From: Kocuria palustris
GTDB lineage: Bacteria > Actinomycetota > Actinomycetes > Actinomycetales > Micrococcaceae
DNA length: 64,000 bases
Assembly (NCBI RefSeq): GCF_007666205.1
Contig: NZ_VDOR01000002.1
Coordinates: 124,001-188,000 of the forward strand
Direction: 5' to 3'
Positions 34,424-43,073 of the stretch are shown one piece after another (the first letter of the stretch is position 1; the number at the start of each line of letters is the position of its first letter). Both the position numbers and the translations under genes were made by a program. A model generated the notes under the pieces. That model saw nothing but the letters and a program-made list of their open reading frames with translations. It was not told the origin of the DNA and did not search any database.

Positions 34424-37400
34424 GTGCTGGCAGTGCTGATCGCCCACGCAGTCATTGCGCTCCTGGCGGCGCCGCTGTTCCAGCGACTCGGGCGGTCGGC
34501 GTTCTACCTGATCGCGGCGGTCCCGGCCGCCTCGTTCGTCTGGGTGCTCCTGCAGGGCGGGCGCGCCGCGTCGGGGCAGTGGGTCCAGGACATCCCGTGG
34601 CTGCCGACCCTCGATCTGTCGATCGCGCTGCGCACGGACTCCCTGGCCTGGGTGATGTCGCTGATCGTGCTCGGGATCGGCGCCCTCGTGCTGGCCTACT
34701 GCGCCCGGTACTTCTCGGACGACTCCCCGGACATCGGGACCTTCGGCGCCCAGCTCGTGGCCTTCGCCGGCGCCATGTACGGCCTGGTCGTGGCCGACGA
34801 CCTCCTGCTGCTGTTCGTCTTCTGGGAGATCACGACCGTCCTGTCCTTCCTGCTCATCGGCTACGCGCGCACCCGGCTCTCGGCCCGCCGCGCCTCCATG
34901 CAGGCCCTGGTGATCACGACCGCCGGCGGGCTGACCATGCTCGTGGGCGTGATCCTGCTGGGGCAGACCGCCGGCACCTACCGGATCTCCGAGCTCGTCG
35001 CCATGGGCCCGCAGCTGGCCGTCGACGGGCCCATCGTCGACGTCGCGATCGCGCTGCTGCTCGTCGGCGCGGTGACCAAGTCCGCGCTGATCCCGTTCCA
35101 CTTCTGGCTGCCCGAGGCCATGGCCGCGCCCACTCCGGTCTCGGCCTATCTGCACGCCGCCTCGATGGTGAAGGCCGGCATCTACCTCGTCGCCCGTCTC
35201 GCCCCCGGGTTCTCGGAGACCGCGGCCTGGCAGCCCATGCTGGTCACCCTGGGCGTCGGGACCATGGTCTTCGGCGGCTGGGTCGCCATGCGCCAGTACG
35301 ACCTCAAGCTGCTGCTGGCCTACGGCACCGTCTCGCAGCTCGGCTTCATGGTCATCGTGCTCTCGGCCGACACCCCGGATGCCGCCCTGGCCGGGATGGC
35401 CCTGCTCGTGGGCCACGCCCTGTTCAAGGCCACGCTCTTCCTCACCGTCGGCATCATCGACCACGAGACCGGCACGCGCGACATCCGCAAGCTCTCCGGT
35501 CTCGGCAAGCAGATGCCGGTGCTGCTCGTCGTCGCGATCATCGCGGCGGCCTCGATGGCCGGCATCCCCCCGTTCGGCGGCTTCGTGGCCAAGGAGGCCG
35601 TCCTGGGCGCGCTCGTCGACGGCGTCGGAGCGCAGGGCGGCGATCCGGTCGCGTGGATCCGCCTGCTGGGCGTGATCCTGGGCTCGGTCTTCACCGTCGT
35701 GTACTCCGCGCGCTTCGTGTGGGGGGCCTTCGGGGTCAAGCGCAGCGCCTTCGCGCAGCTGCCCACGGGCGAGGACGGCCGGCCCATGCGCACCCCGGCC
35801 CATCGCGCCGCCCCGTCGTTCACCGCCCCCGCCGTGGTGCTGACCGTGCTCACCGTCGTCTACGGCTTCGTGCCTGGCCCGGTCGAGTCGGCCCTGATGC
35901 CCTGGGTCGGGGAGTTCGACGGCGAGGCCACCCTGCACCTGGCCCTCTGGCACGGCGTCACGCCCGCCCTGCTGATCTCCCTGGGGATCATCGCCGTTGG
36001 CCTGATCCTCCACGCCAACCGGCGCGTGCTCGCGCAGCTGCTCCACGGGCTGCCGCACATGCCCCCGGCGGAGCGGATCTACCGCGAGGTCATCGACGCC
36101 CTCGACCGCCTGGCGGTGTGGGTCACGGGCAAGACCCAGCGCGGCTCGCTGACCTTCTACCTCTCGGTCATCTTCGTGACGGCGATCGTCGTGCCGGTCA
36201 CGGTGCTGTTCCTCCACGAGACCCCGCCGCTGGGCTCCATGCGCATCGCGGACTCCTGGGGCCAGCTCGTGGCGGCCGCCCTGATCATCGGCGCGGCCCT
36301 GGCCGTGCTGCGGGCGGGCAAGCGGTTCCTGGCCGTCCTGCTGGTCTCGGTGACCGGCTACGGCCTCGCGCTGACCTTCGCCCTGCAGGGCGCCCCGGAC
36401 CTGGCCCTGACCCAGACGCTCGTCGAGACGATCGCGCTGGTGGCCTTCGTGCTCGCGCTGCGCACGCTGCCGGCGCCGGTGTGGGACCGCCGGGCGGACC
36501 GCTCCCGGCTCCCCCGGGCGATCATCGCCGTGGCGTTCGGCGTCTTCATGATGCTGCTGACGGCGTTCTCGATGGCCTCGCGCACGGAGTCCCCGATCTC
36601 CTTCGCCCTGCCGCAGATGGCCTACGAGGGAGGCGACGGCGAGAACGTCGTCAACACCCTGCTCGTGGACATCCGCGTGTGGGACACCTTCGGCGAGATC
36701 TCCGTGCTCGTGCTGGCCGCCACGGGCATCGCCTCGCTGATCTTCGTGCAGGGCCGCCGCGACCGCCCGCGGGCGGTCAGCCCGAGCACCGGGCAGATCC
36801 GGCAGATCCGCCGGCGCGCCGAGGTCACCGCGAGAGTGCACGAGACCGAGTACGACCGCGCCTCGCGCGGCTTCCGCGGTGGGTTCGACGACCCCTACAT
36901 CGTGGCCGGGCGCACCCTGTCGCCCGAGCGGCGCTCGATCGTGCTCGAGATCGTGACGCGCCTGCTCTTCCACACGATCATCATGTTCTCGCTGTACTTC
37001 CTGATCGCGGGCCACAACCTGCCCGGCGGCGGGTTCGCCGGCGGGCTGACGGCCGGCCTGGCGCTGACGCTGCGCTACATCGCGGGCGGGCGCTACGAGC
37101 TGTGGCGCTCGACCCCGGTCAACGCCGGAACCATGCTCGGGCTCGGCCTGCTGATCGGGGCCGTGTACGCGATCGCTCCCGTGTTCTTCGGCGGCTCGAT
37201 CATGCAGAGCTACACGTTCGAGGGGGACTGGCCGATCATCGGGCACGTGAAGTTCGTGACCGCGGTCATCTTCGACGTCGGCGTCTACCTGGTGGTCGTG
37301 GGCACGATCCTCGACGTCCTGCGCTCGCTCGGCGGGCAGATCGACCAGCACTCCGAGGACGACGCGCTGCGCCGCCGTCGCCGTGCCGCGGGCCGCGGCG

Positions 37401-37663
37401 GCTCGCGCATCCGCGTGGTCCGCCGCCCGTCCAGCGAGCCGGGCAGCACCGGGGCGATCACCGTCCTGCGCGAGGAGGCCAGCGACGACGTCGATCTGAC
37501 CGAGTCCGACGCCACCCGGGATGTGACCGTCTCCCGGACGGACCTCAAGGACATCGGGGACCAGGACGACGCCTCCGGCGGGGGGCTGCGGCGCGAGCAG
37601 ATCCTGAACACGGGCCGCGGTGCGTCGAGGACCGATCACGAGGCCGAGGAGGGACGACGATGA
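34424..37663 (+). CDS. mrpA: Mrp Na+/H+ antiporter subunit A fused to subunit B
   Basis: 1079 residues from GTG 34424 (GGAGG 6-10 bases upstream). The NuoL-like proton channel region covers about residues 80-480, with TKSALIPFHFWLPEAMAAPTPVSAYLHAASMVKAG carrying the conserved Lys/Glu. An MbhD/E-like region (ALTFALQGAPDLALTQTLVETIALVAFVLAL) follows near 645-685. From about 820 to 970 the MrpB domain is fused (RSIVLEIVTRLLFHTIIMFSLYFLIAGHNLPGGGFAGGL). A C-terminal cytoplasmic tail of about 100 residues is Arg-rich then acidic. Exports Na+ in exchange for H+ as part of the whole Mrp complex. The stop overlaps mrpC (ATGA). Confidence 0.93.
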   Translation: MLAVLIAHAVIALLAAPLFQRLGRSAFYLIAAVPAASFVWVLLQGGRAASGQWVQDIPWLPTLDLSIALRTDSLAWVMSLIVLGIGALVLAYCARYFSDDSPDIGTFGAQLVAFAGAMYGLVVADDLLLLFVFWEITTVLSFLLIGYARTRLSARRASMQALVITTAGGLTMLVGVILLGQTAGTYRISELVAMGPQLAVDGPIVDVAIALLLVGAVTKSALIPFHFWLPEAMAAPTPVSAYLHAASMVKAGIYLVARLAPGFSETAAWQPMLVTLGVGTMVFGGWVAMRQYDLKLLLAYGTVSQLGFMVIVLSADTPDAALAGMALLVGHALFKATLFLTVGIIDHETGTRDIRKLSGLGKQMPVLLVVAIIAAASMAGIPPFGGFVAKEAVLGALVDGVGAQGGDPVAWIRLLGVILGSVFTVVYSARFVWGAFGVKRSAFAQLPTGEDGRPMRTPAHRAAPSFTAPAVVLTVLTVVYGFVPGPVESALMPWVGEFDGEATLHLALWHGVTPALLISLGIIAVGLILHANRRVLAQLLHGLPHMPPAERIYREVIDALDRLAVWVTGKTQRGSLTFYLSVIFVTAIVVPVTVLFLHETPPLGSMRIADSWGQLVAAALIIGAALAVLRAGKRFLAVLLVSVTGYGLALTFALQGAPDLALTQTLVETIALVAFVLALRTLPAPVWDRRADRSRLPRAIIAVAFGVFMMLLTAFSMASRTESPISFALPQMAYEGGDGENVVNTLLVDIRVWDTFGEISVLVLAATGIASLIFVQGRRDRPRAVSPSTGQIRQIRRRAEVTARVHETEYDRASRGFRGGFDDPYIVAGRTLSPERRSIVLEIVTRLLFHTIIMFSLYFLIAGHNLPGGGFAGGLTAGLALTLRYIAGGRYELWRSTPVNAGTMLGLGLLIGAVYAIAPVFFGGSIMQSYTFEGDWPIIGHVKFVTAVIFDVGVYLVVVGTILDVLRSLGGQIDQHSEDDALRRRRRAAGRGGSRIRVVRRPSSEPGSTGAITVLREEASDDVDLTESDATRDVTVSRTDLKDIGDQDDASGGGLRREQILNTGRGASRTDHEAEEGRR

Positions 37664-38181
37664 GCCTGAACCTCACGCTGCTGCTGGTCATGGGCGTGCT
37701 GTACTCCGTCGGCATCTACCTGGTCCTGGAGCGCTCGCTGACCCGCGTGCTGCTGGGCATCATGCTGCTGACCAACGGCACGAACCTGCTGCTGCTGCAC
37801 GCCGGGGGCCTGCCGGGGCGCTCGCCGCTCTACGACTCGGGGCTCGACCCCCGGGCGTACTCCGATCCGCTGCCGCAGGCGCTGGTCCTGACGGCGATCG
37901 TGATCGGCTTCGGGCTCACCGCGTTCCTGCTGGGCATGATCTACCGCTCGTGGGTGCTCTCGCACCGCGACGAGATCACGGACGACGCCGAGGACCGTCG
38001 CGTGGCGACCCAGTCGTCCTACGACGAGGAGCTCGATGCCGACGTCGCAGAGCAGGACTCCGACTTCGACGACGAGGACATCGACAAGCACGAGAAGGAG
38101 AGGGCCGAGGAGCTGGCACGCCACCGCAGGGAGCAGGAGAACTCCGACAGGCGCCGGTCGCGGAAGGAGTCCCAGCGATGA
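37660..38181 (+). CDS. mrpC: Mrp Na+/H+ antiporter subunit C
   Basis: 173 residues. The first 100 are a NuoK-like three-helix subunit: GIYLVLERSLTRVLLGIMLLTNGTNLLLLHAG and DPLPQALVLTAIVIGFGLTAFLLGM. The last 70 residues form a very charged tail, first acidic (EEQ DSDFDDEDID type), then rich in Lys, Arg and Glu, and not typical of the family core. Starts within the mrpA stop and ends within the mrpD start. Confidence 0.93.
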   Translation: MSLNLTLLLVMGVLYSVGIYLVLERSLTRVLLGIMLLTNGTNLLLLHAGGLPGRSPLYDSGLDPRAYSDPLPQALVLTAIVIGFGLTAFLLGMIYRSWVLSHRDEITDDAEDRRVATQSSYDEELDADVAEQDSDFDDEDIDKHEKERAEELARHRREQENSDRRRSRKESQR

Positions 38182-40010
38182 TCGATCTCGACGTCGCCCA
38201 GCTCGCGCCGCTGGCCATCATCCTGCCCTTCGTCGGCGCCGCGCTGTCGCTGATGCTGGTCCACCGCAACCGCGCCCAGCGGTTCGTGGCCATCACCTCG
38301 CTGACCGCGACCCTCGCGGTCGAGAGCTTCATCCTCGCGCAGGCCTGGGAGACGGCCCCCACCTCGGTGAACATCGCCGGCTGGGAGGCGCCGTTCGGCA
38401 TCGTCCTGGTCGTGGACCAGCTCTCGGCCATCATGCTCGTGGTCTCCACCGCGGTGTCGCTGGCCGTGCTGCTGTTCGCGACCGGCCAGGGCGTCGCCGA
38501 CGGCGATGACGACGGCCCCATCTCGATCTTCTACCCCACGTTCCTGATCCTGGTGGCGGGCGTGTCCAACGCCTTCCTGGCCGGCGACCTGTTCAACCTG
38601 TACGTCGGCTTCGAGATCCTGCTGGTGGCGTCGTACGTCCTGATGACCATGGGCGGCACGACGCAGCGCATCCGGGCGGGCGTGACCTATGTGGTCGTCT
38701 CGATCATCTCCTCGATCCTGTTCCTGATCGCGATCGCCATGATCTACGCCGCCACGGGCACGGTGAACATGGCGGACCTGGCCGTGAAGCTCGGCGACCT
38801 GCCCGAGGGGACCCAGATGCAGCTGCACCTCATGCTGCTCATCGCCTTCGGGATCAAGGCGGCGGTCTTCCCGCTGTCCTTCTGGCTGCCCGACTCCTAC
38901 CCCACGGCCTCCGCCCCGGTCACGGCGGTGTTCGCCGGGCTGCTGACCAAGGTGGGCGTCTACTCGATCATCCGCACGGAGACGCTGCTCTTCCCCGGCG
39001 ACGGGGTGGACCAGCTGCTGCTGTGGGTCTCCCTGCTGACGATGATCGTCGGCATCCTGGGCGCCCTGGCCCAGATCGACATCAAGCGCCTGCTGTCCTT
39101 CACGCTGGTCAGCCACATCGGCTACATGGTCTTCGGCATCGCCGTCGGCTCGCAGACGGCCCTGGCCGCGGTCGTGTACTACGTGGTCCACCACATCATC
39201 ATCCAGACCAGCCTCTTCCTGGTGGCCGGCCTGATCGAGCGCCGCGGCGGGTCGACCAACACGGACCGCCTGGGCGGGCTGGTGCGGCTCTCCCCGGCGC
39301 TGGCCCTGCTGTACCTGATCCCGGCGCTGAACCTCGGCGGCATCCCCCCGTTCTCCGGCTTCCTGGGCAAGGTCGGCCTGATCCAGGCCGGCACCGACCA
39401 GGGCGGCTGGGTGATCTGGGTCGTGATCGCGGGCTCCGTGCTGACCTCGCTGCTCACGCTCATGGCGCTGATGCGCGTGTGGAACAAGGCGTTCCTGCGC
39501 TCTGCCGACGATGCCGACTACCCGGACCCCGTCCTGCTGGTCTCCCGGGAGGAGGCCCGCGAGCACGGCTCCGGCAACGCGGCCTCCGTGTCCATGGACG
39601 TCGACGGCGGCGGACGCTGGGCCGGGCGCAGCAACGTGCAGCTCATGCCGCTGTCCATGGTGGCCCCCACCGCAGGCCTGGTGGCGCTCGGCGTCGCGCT
39701 GACCGTCTTCGCCGGCCCGCTGTTCTCGGTGGCCGACAACGCCGCGGAGAACCTGGCGGATCCCGGCCGCTACGTCGAGTCCGTCCTGGGTGAGGACGGA
39801 GGGCCGCGCGGCGTCGTCGAGGAGGGCGGCTCGGGGGAGGGCGGATCGCCGCCCCCGGCCGATCTGCCCGAGGGCGAGCAGTACGGCGAGAACGTCGGCG
39901 AGGACAGCGGCGCGGGGATCCAGCGCGAGATCTACGACGGCACCGACTCCCGGCCCTCGGACGAGGGCTCCCCCGACCACGCCGGCGACCCGGAGGAGGC
40001 AGCGCAGTGA
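38178..40010 (+). CDS. mrpD: Mrp Na+/H+ antiporter subunit D
   Basis: 610 residues, NuoN/M-like. Conserved block FGIKAAVFPLSFWLPDSYPTASAPVTAVFAGLLTKVGVYSIIR carries the channel Lys; NAFLAGDLFNLYVGFEILLVASYVL carries the key Glu. About fourteen helices are followed by an acidic, Gly/Pro-rich C-terminal tail of about 85 residues (from around residue 525) that is longer than the usual MrpD. Coupled by ATGA to mrpC and by GTGA to mrpE. Confidence 0.94.
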   Translation: MIDLDVAQLAPLAIILPFVGAALSLMLVHRNRAQRFVAITSLTATLAVESFILAQAWETAPTSVNIAGWEAPFGIVLVVDQLSAIMLVVSTAVSLAVLLFATGQGVADGDDDGPISIFYPTFLILVAGVSNAFLAGDLFNLYVGFEILLVASYVLMTMGGTTQRIRAGVTYVVVSIISSILFLIAIAMIYAATGTVNMADLAVKLGDLPEGTQMQLHLMLLIAFGIKAAVFPLSFWLPDSYPTASAPVTAVFAGLLTKVGVYSIIRTETLLFPGDGVDQLLLWVSLLTMIVGILGALAQIDIKRLLSFTLVSHIGYMVFGIAVGSQTALAAVVYYVVHHIIIQTSLFLVAGLIERRGGSTNTDRLGGLVRLSPALALLYLIPALNLGGIPPFSGFLGKVGLIQAGTDQGGWVIWVVIAGSVLTSLLTLMALMRVWNKAFLRSADDADYPDPVLLVSREEAREHGSGNAASVSMDVDGGGRWAGRSNVQLMPLSMVAPTAGLVALGVALTVFAGPLFSVADNAAENLADPGRYVESVLGEDGGPRGVVEEGGSGEGGSPPPADLPEGEQYGENVGEDSGAGIQREIYDGTDSRPSDEGSPDHAGDPEEAAQ

Positions 40011-40768
40011 GCTCCACACCGACCGCACACGGGAGGGCGTCCTCCCGGCCGCCCCGCCGGCGAGAGCACCGGTGGGTCGTCGAGATCCCGCTGATCCTGT
40101 GGCTGATGCTCGTCTGGGCCATCCTCTGGGGCGAGATCAGCGTCAAGAACCTGCTCGTCGGGCTGATCTTCTCGCTGCTGGTCACCCGGCTGCTCGCGCT
40201 GCCTCCCGTGCAGCTGTCGAGCCGCTTCAGCGTGGTGCACGCCATCACCCTCTTCGCGACCTTCCTCTGGCAGGTGATCCGCGCGAGCTTCGAGGTCATG
40301 TGGACCGTGATCGCCCAGGGCCCGCGGGCGGAGTCCGCGATCGCCGGCGTGCAGATGCGCTCGCACTCCGATCTGATCCTCACCGCGACCGGCAACACGA
40401 CGGGACTGATCCCCGGCTCGGTGCTGCTCGAGGTGGACCGGCCGGGGGCCATGCTCTACTTCCACGTCCTGGACGTGCACGACGACGAGGACATCCAGCA
40501 CTTCCGCGAGAGCGTGCGCAACACCGAGGCGGCCTGGATCCGGATGATGGGCTCCCCGGAGGACTACGCCGCCCTGCGCCGCGAGGACGCCGCGGAGGGC
40601 CGCGCCCGCGATCCCCGCGCGGCCCTGCACAGCTGGACCGGCTACGCCCGGCAGGCGAAGGAGCGGCGCGAGCGCGGCGAGCGGCCGAGCACCGGTCCGC
40701 AGGCCCAGGCCGCCGACCCCCGCGGCGACCGCCCCGGGGCGCGACACGAGGAGGAGCAGAGCCGATGA
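40007..40768 (+). CDS. mrpE: Mrp Na+/H+ antiporter subunit E
   Basis: 253 residues from GTG 40007, overlapping the mrpD stop. Two N-terminal helices (PLILWLMLVWAILWGEISVKNLLVGLIFSLLVTRLLAL) and a third near FATFLWQVIRASFEVMWTVI are followed by the conserved soluble part LILTATGNTTGLIPGSVLLEVDRPGAMLYFHVLDV. The C-tail of about 60 residues is basic and probably disordered. Confidence 0.92.
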   Translation: MSSTPTAHGRASSRPPRRREHRWVVEIPLILWLMLVWAILWGEISVKNLLVGLIFSLLVTRLLALPPVQLSSRFSVVHAITLFATFLWQVIRASFEVMWTVIAQGPRAESAIAGVQMRSHSDLILTATGNTTGLIPGSVLLEVDRPGAMLYFHVLDVHDDEDIQHFRESVRNTEAAWIRMMGSPEDYAALRREDAAEGRARDPRAALHSWTGYARQAKERRERGERPSTGPQAQAADPRGDRPGARHEEEQSR

Positions 40769-41151
40769 GCACCGTTGTCATGGCCGTGTGCCTCGCGATG
40801 CTGGGCGTGGCCGCCGCGGGCGTGCTCTACCGCCTGGTGAAGGGGCCCGCTCTGCTGGACCGGGTGCTCTCGAGCGACGTCCTCCTCTCGGTCGTGGTCG
40901 CCGCGATCGCCCTGGAGATGGTCTGGCGGGATCACACCGACTACATGATCGTCGTCGTGACGGTCTCCCTGCTGGGCTTCATCGGCTCGGTCTCGGTCGC
41001 CCGCTTCGTGCAGCCCACCCGGCCCCGGAAGACGGGCGAGACCGACGGCGGCGCGACCAAGGAGCCCGCCGAGGCGGCCTCGGCGTCCAGCGGCTCCGAC
41101 GAGCCCCTGGCACCCGGGCAGGCCGATGAGCAGACAGGAGGATCGCGATGA
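40765..41151 (+). CDS. mrpF: Mrp Na+/H+ antiporter subunit F
   Basis: 128 residues. Three helices with the conserved YRLVKGPALLDRVLSSDVLLSVVVAAIAL segment. A Ser/Glu/Ala-rich tail of about 40 residues follows the last helix. ATG overlaps the mrpE stop; its stop overlaps mrpG. Confidence 0.92.
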   Translation: MSTVVMAVCLAMLGVAAAGVLYRLVKGPALLDRVLSSDVLLSVVVAAIALEMVWRDHTDYMIVVVTVSLLGFIGSVSVARFVQPTRPRKTGETDGGATKEPAEAASASSGSDEPLAPGQADEQTGGSR

Positions 41152-41537
41152 GTCCGATCGACATGGTGCTGGACATCGCCGTGGCGATCCTGCTGCTGGT
41201 GGGCTGCCTCATGTCCCTGACGGCGGGGCTCGGGCTGATCCGGCTGCCGGACATCCTCTCCCGCATGCACGCGGCCACCAAGCCGCAGGTGCTGGGGCTG
41301 CTGTGCATGCTGCTGGCCGTCGTGATCAACGTCCGGGAGTGGTCGCTGCTGCCGCTGGCACTGCTGGGCTGGGGCCTCATGCTGCTCACCGCGCCCGTCT
41401 CGGCGCACATGGTCGGGCGCTCGAGCTACCGCACCAAGCACGTGAGCGACGACGACCTGATCGAGGACGACCTCGCCGCGGCCCTCGAGGCCGCGGACAG
41501 CGAGGAAGCCGAGCAGGAGACCGGCCGCTCGCGCTAG
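41148..41537 (+). CDS. mrpG: Mrp Na+/H+ antiporter subunit G
   Basis: 129 residues. Three helices with the conserved GLIRLPDILSRMHAATKPQVLGLLCMLLAV block. The C-terminal tail is strongly acidic (SDDDLIEDDLAAALEAADSEEAEQE). Last gene of the six-gene operon; no clear terminator follows. Confidence 0.92.
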   Translation: MSPIDMVLDIAVAILLLVGCLMSLTAGLGLIRLPDILSRMHAATKPQVLGLLCMLLAVVINVREWSLLPLALLGWGLMLLTAPVSAHMVGRSSYRTKHVSDDDLIEDDLAAALEAADSEEAEQETGRSR

Positions 41538-41615
41538 GCTGAGGACCGAACCTCCGGCATCGGCAGCGACGCCGGACCGCGACTCCCGGGTGCTCCACCC
41601 GGACTAGGAGATGAC

Positions 41616-41894
41616 ATGAACCCGAAGATCCTGGGTCTGCTCGGCACCGGCGCCTCCGTCCTGGGCGTCCAGGTGGCCACCAAGGGCCTCGACGCCACGT
41701 GGAAGAAGGTCACCGGCCGCCAGGTCCCCTCCAAGGGCGAGGACCCCCGCGAGGACCGCTGGCTCGACATCGTGCTGTTCGCCGTGGTCAGCGGCGTGCT
41801 CACGACCGTCGTGCGCGCGCTGGTCAACCGCCAGGTCGCCGAGCAGCAGGAGAAGGCCGAGCGGAAGAAGGCCGTCGAGAAGGGCCAGGCCTGA
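41616..41894 (+). CDS. DUF4235 family small membrane protein
   Basis: 92 residues. MNPKILGLLGTGASVLGVQVATKGLDATWKKVTGRQVP followed by WLDIVLFAVVSGVLTTVVRALVNRQVAEQQ matches the DUF4235 pattern of actinobacterial two-helix proteins. The C-terminal 20 residues are Lys/Glu-rich. Function unknown. TAGGAGATG precedes the ATG; TAGGCT at 41535-41540 is a possible -10, overlapping the mrpG stop. Confidence 0.8.
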   Translation: MNPKILGLLGTGASVLGVQVATKGLDATWKKVTGRQVPSKGEDPREDRWLDIVLFAVVSGVLTTVVRALVNRQVAEQQEKAERKKAVEKGQA

Positions 41895-41947
41895 GCCGCA
41901 GCCCCCTGCCCGCCCGGCGGCGCCGCAGCGGGAGCGGCCGCCGAGCA

Positions 41948-41990
41948 TGACGAAGGCGCCGGGAGCCCGCGGGCCCCGGCGCCTTCGTCA
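41948..41990 (+). terminator. Terminator after the DUF4235 gene
   Basis: Perfect 16-bp stem (41948-41963 with 41975-41990). It also isolates the downstream TPP riboswitch from read-through. Confidence 0.85.
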
Positions 41991-42148
41991 TGCCCTGATC
42001 CGGATCCGGCCCCGCCTGCGGGCCGCCGTCCCCCGGGACAGCCGTCCCCGGGACGGCCCTCCCCGGCCGATCCCTGCGGACCGGTTCCGAGGCGGTCGGC
42101 GGGCGCGGTGCGCGACACCCCGTCGAGTCCCGCGTAGACTTCCGGGCA

Positions 42149-42238
42149 CACGACAGGGGAGCGCCCGCGGGCGCTGAGAGTGCGGTCCGCCGCTGACCCT
42201 CGAACCTGCTCCGGCTAGCACCGGCGAAGGGAGTCGAG
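42149..42238 (+). promoter_or_regulatory. TPP (THI-box) riboswitch
   Basis: The conserved thiamine pyrophosphate aptamer is clear: ACAGGGGAGC, CTGAGA at 42174-42179, and the downstream GACCCTCGAACCTG and CACCGGCGAAGGGAG segments. P1 is formed by CGAC 42151-42154 with GTCG 42233-42236. A promoter with TAGACT at 42135-42140 and GCGACA at 42112-42117 (17-base spacer) starts transcription a few bases before the aptamer. It controls the following ECF transporter genes and identifies them as thiamine or precursor transporters. Confidence 0.95.
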
Positions 42239-42308
42239 CATCTCGGAGGTGCTGTCGCGGAGCGCGCAGGCCCACCGGGATGCCGCGATCCGCGCACAGC
42301 GCCTTCCC

Positions 42309-42353
42309 CCTCCTGCACCAGGGACGCCACGGCGTCCCCGACGCCCCAGGAGG
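42309..42353 (+). promoter_or_regulatory. Predicted riboswitch expression platform sequestering the ribosome site
   Basis: CCTCCTG at 42309-42315 is perfectly complementary to CAGGAGG at 42347-42353, the Shine-Dalgarno of the next gene. Between them a perfect 8-bp hairpin (42321-42328 with 42331-42338) would bring them together. This suggests translational control by the TPP riboswitch. Confidence 0.55.
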
Positions 42354-42359
42354 AGCATC

Positions 42360-43073
42360 ATGACCGATCGCAGCGCATCCGCCCGCCCGTCAGCGCAGCC
42401 CGCCGCGTCCGACCCCGCCGGCGCCGGCAGCCAGGTCGCGCACGGCCAGGGGCCTGACGGGCGGAGCCCCGAGCGGCAGGGGGCCGCGCCGCGCGCCGGG
42501 GGAGGCCGTCGGCGCCTGCGCTGGCGCGTCGTGGACCTCGTCGTCCTGGCGGTGCTGGCGGCCGCCTGCGGCGTCATCTTCTGGGCCTGGTCGTCCCTCG
42601 TGTACCCGATCTCGGAGGCCGCCACGGTCGGCTACCCGCCGGCCGGAGGGCTGCTCGTGGGCGGCTGGCTGATCGCCGGCCCGCTGGGCGCGCTGATCAT
42701 CCGCCGCCCGGGCGCCGCGCTGGCCTGCGAGCTGCTGGCCGCCTGCTTCGAGGGCCTGCTGGGCACGACCTTCGGCCTCACGGTCGTCATCTCGGGAGTG
42801 GTCCAGGGAGCTGCGGCCGAGGCGGTCTTCCTGGTCACGGGCTACCGGCGCTTCGGCGCCGTGACCGCGATGGCCTCCGGGGCTGCGGCCGGGCTGCTCG
42901 GGACCCTCTGCGAATGCGTCCTCTACTACTACGAGTGGCCGCTGTCCCACCAGGCCGTCTACGTCGTGCTCGGAACGGTCTCCGGCGCCGTCATCGCGGG
43001 CCTGGCCATGTGGGCCCTCACCCGGGCCCTGCGCGCCACGGGTGTGCTCTCCGGCCTGGCCTCCGGACGATGA
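42360..43073 (+). CDS. ykoE: ECF transporter S component, YkoE family (thiamine or HMP)
   Basis: 237 residues. The first 50 are Arg/Ala/Gly-rich and disordered, then six hydrophobic segments carry the YkoE pattern: VDLVVLAVLAAACGVIFWAWSSLVYPISEAATVGYPPAGGLLVGGWLIAGPLGALIIRRPGAALACELLAACFEGLLG. YkoE is the substrate-binding subunit of the YkoEDC importer for thiamine or hydroxymethylpyrimidine. AGGAGGAG precedes ATG 42360. Its stop overlaps the ATG of the ECF ATPase-transporter fusion. Confidence 0.88.
   Translation: MTDRSASARPSAQPAASDPAGAGSQVAHGQGPDGRSPERQGAAPRAGGGRRRLRWRVVDLVVLAVLAAACGVIFWAWSSLVYPISEAATVGYPPAGGLLVGGWLIAGPLGALIIRRPGAALACELLAACFEGLLGTTFGLTVVISGVVQGAAAEAVFLVTGYRRFGAVTAMASGAAAGLLGTLCECVLYYYEWPLSHQAVYVVLGTVSGAVIAGLAMWALTRALRATGVLSGLASGR

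Noticed and set aside
34223-37639. Open frame of over 1100 codons on the minus strand opposite mrpA
   Set aside because: It is the antisense of a clear MrpA-B gene. Its composition (Arg, Gly, Asp, His, Gln repeats) is the usual by-product of GC-rich third codon positions, with no domain or ribosome site.
31900-38181. Plus-strand open frame of over 2000 codons spanning dcd, the MFS gene and most of mrpA
   Set aside because: Only its last 173 codons are real (mrpC, from ATG 37660). The rest is out-of-frame translation of recognised genes and is Arg/Pro/Ala-rich without any family signal.
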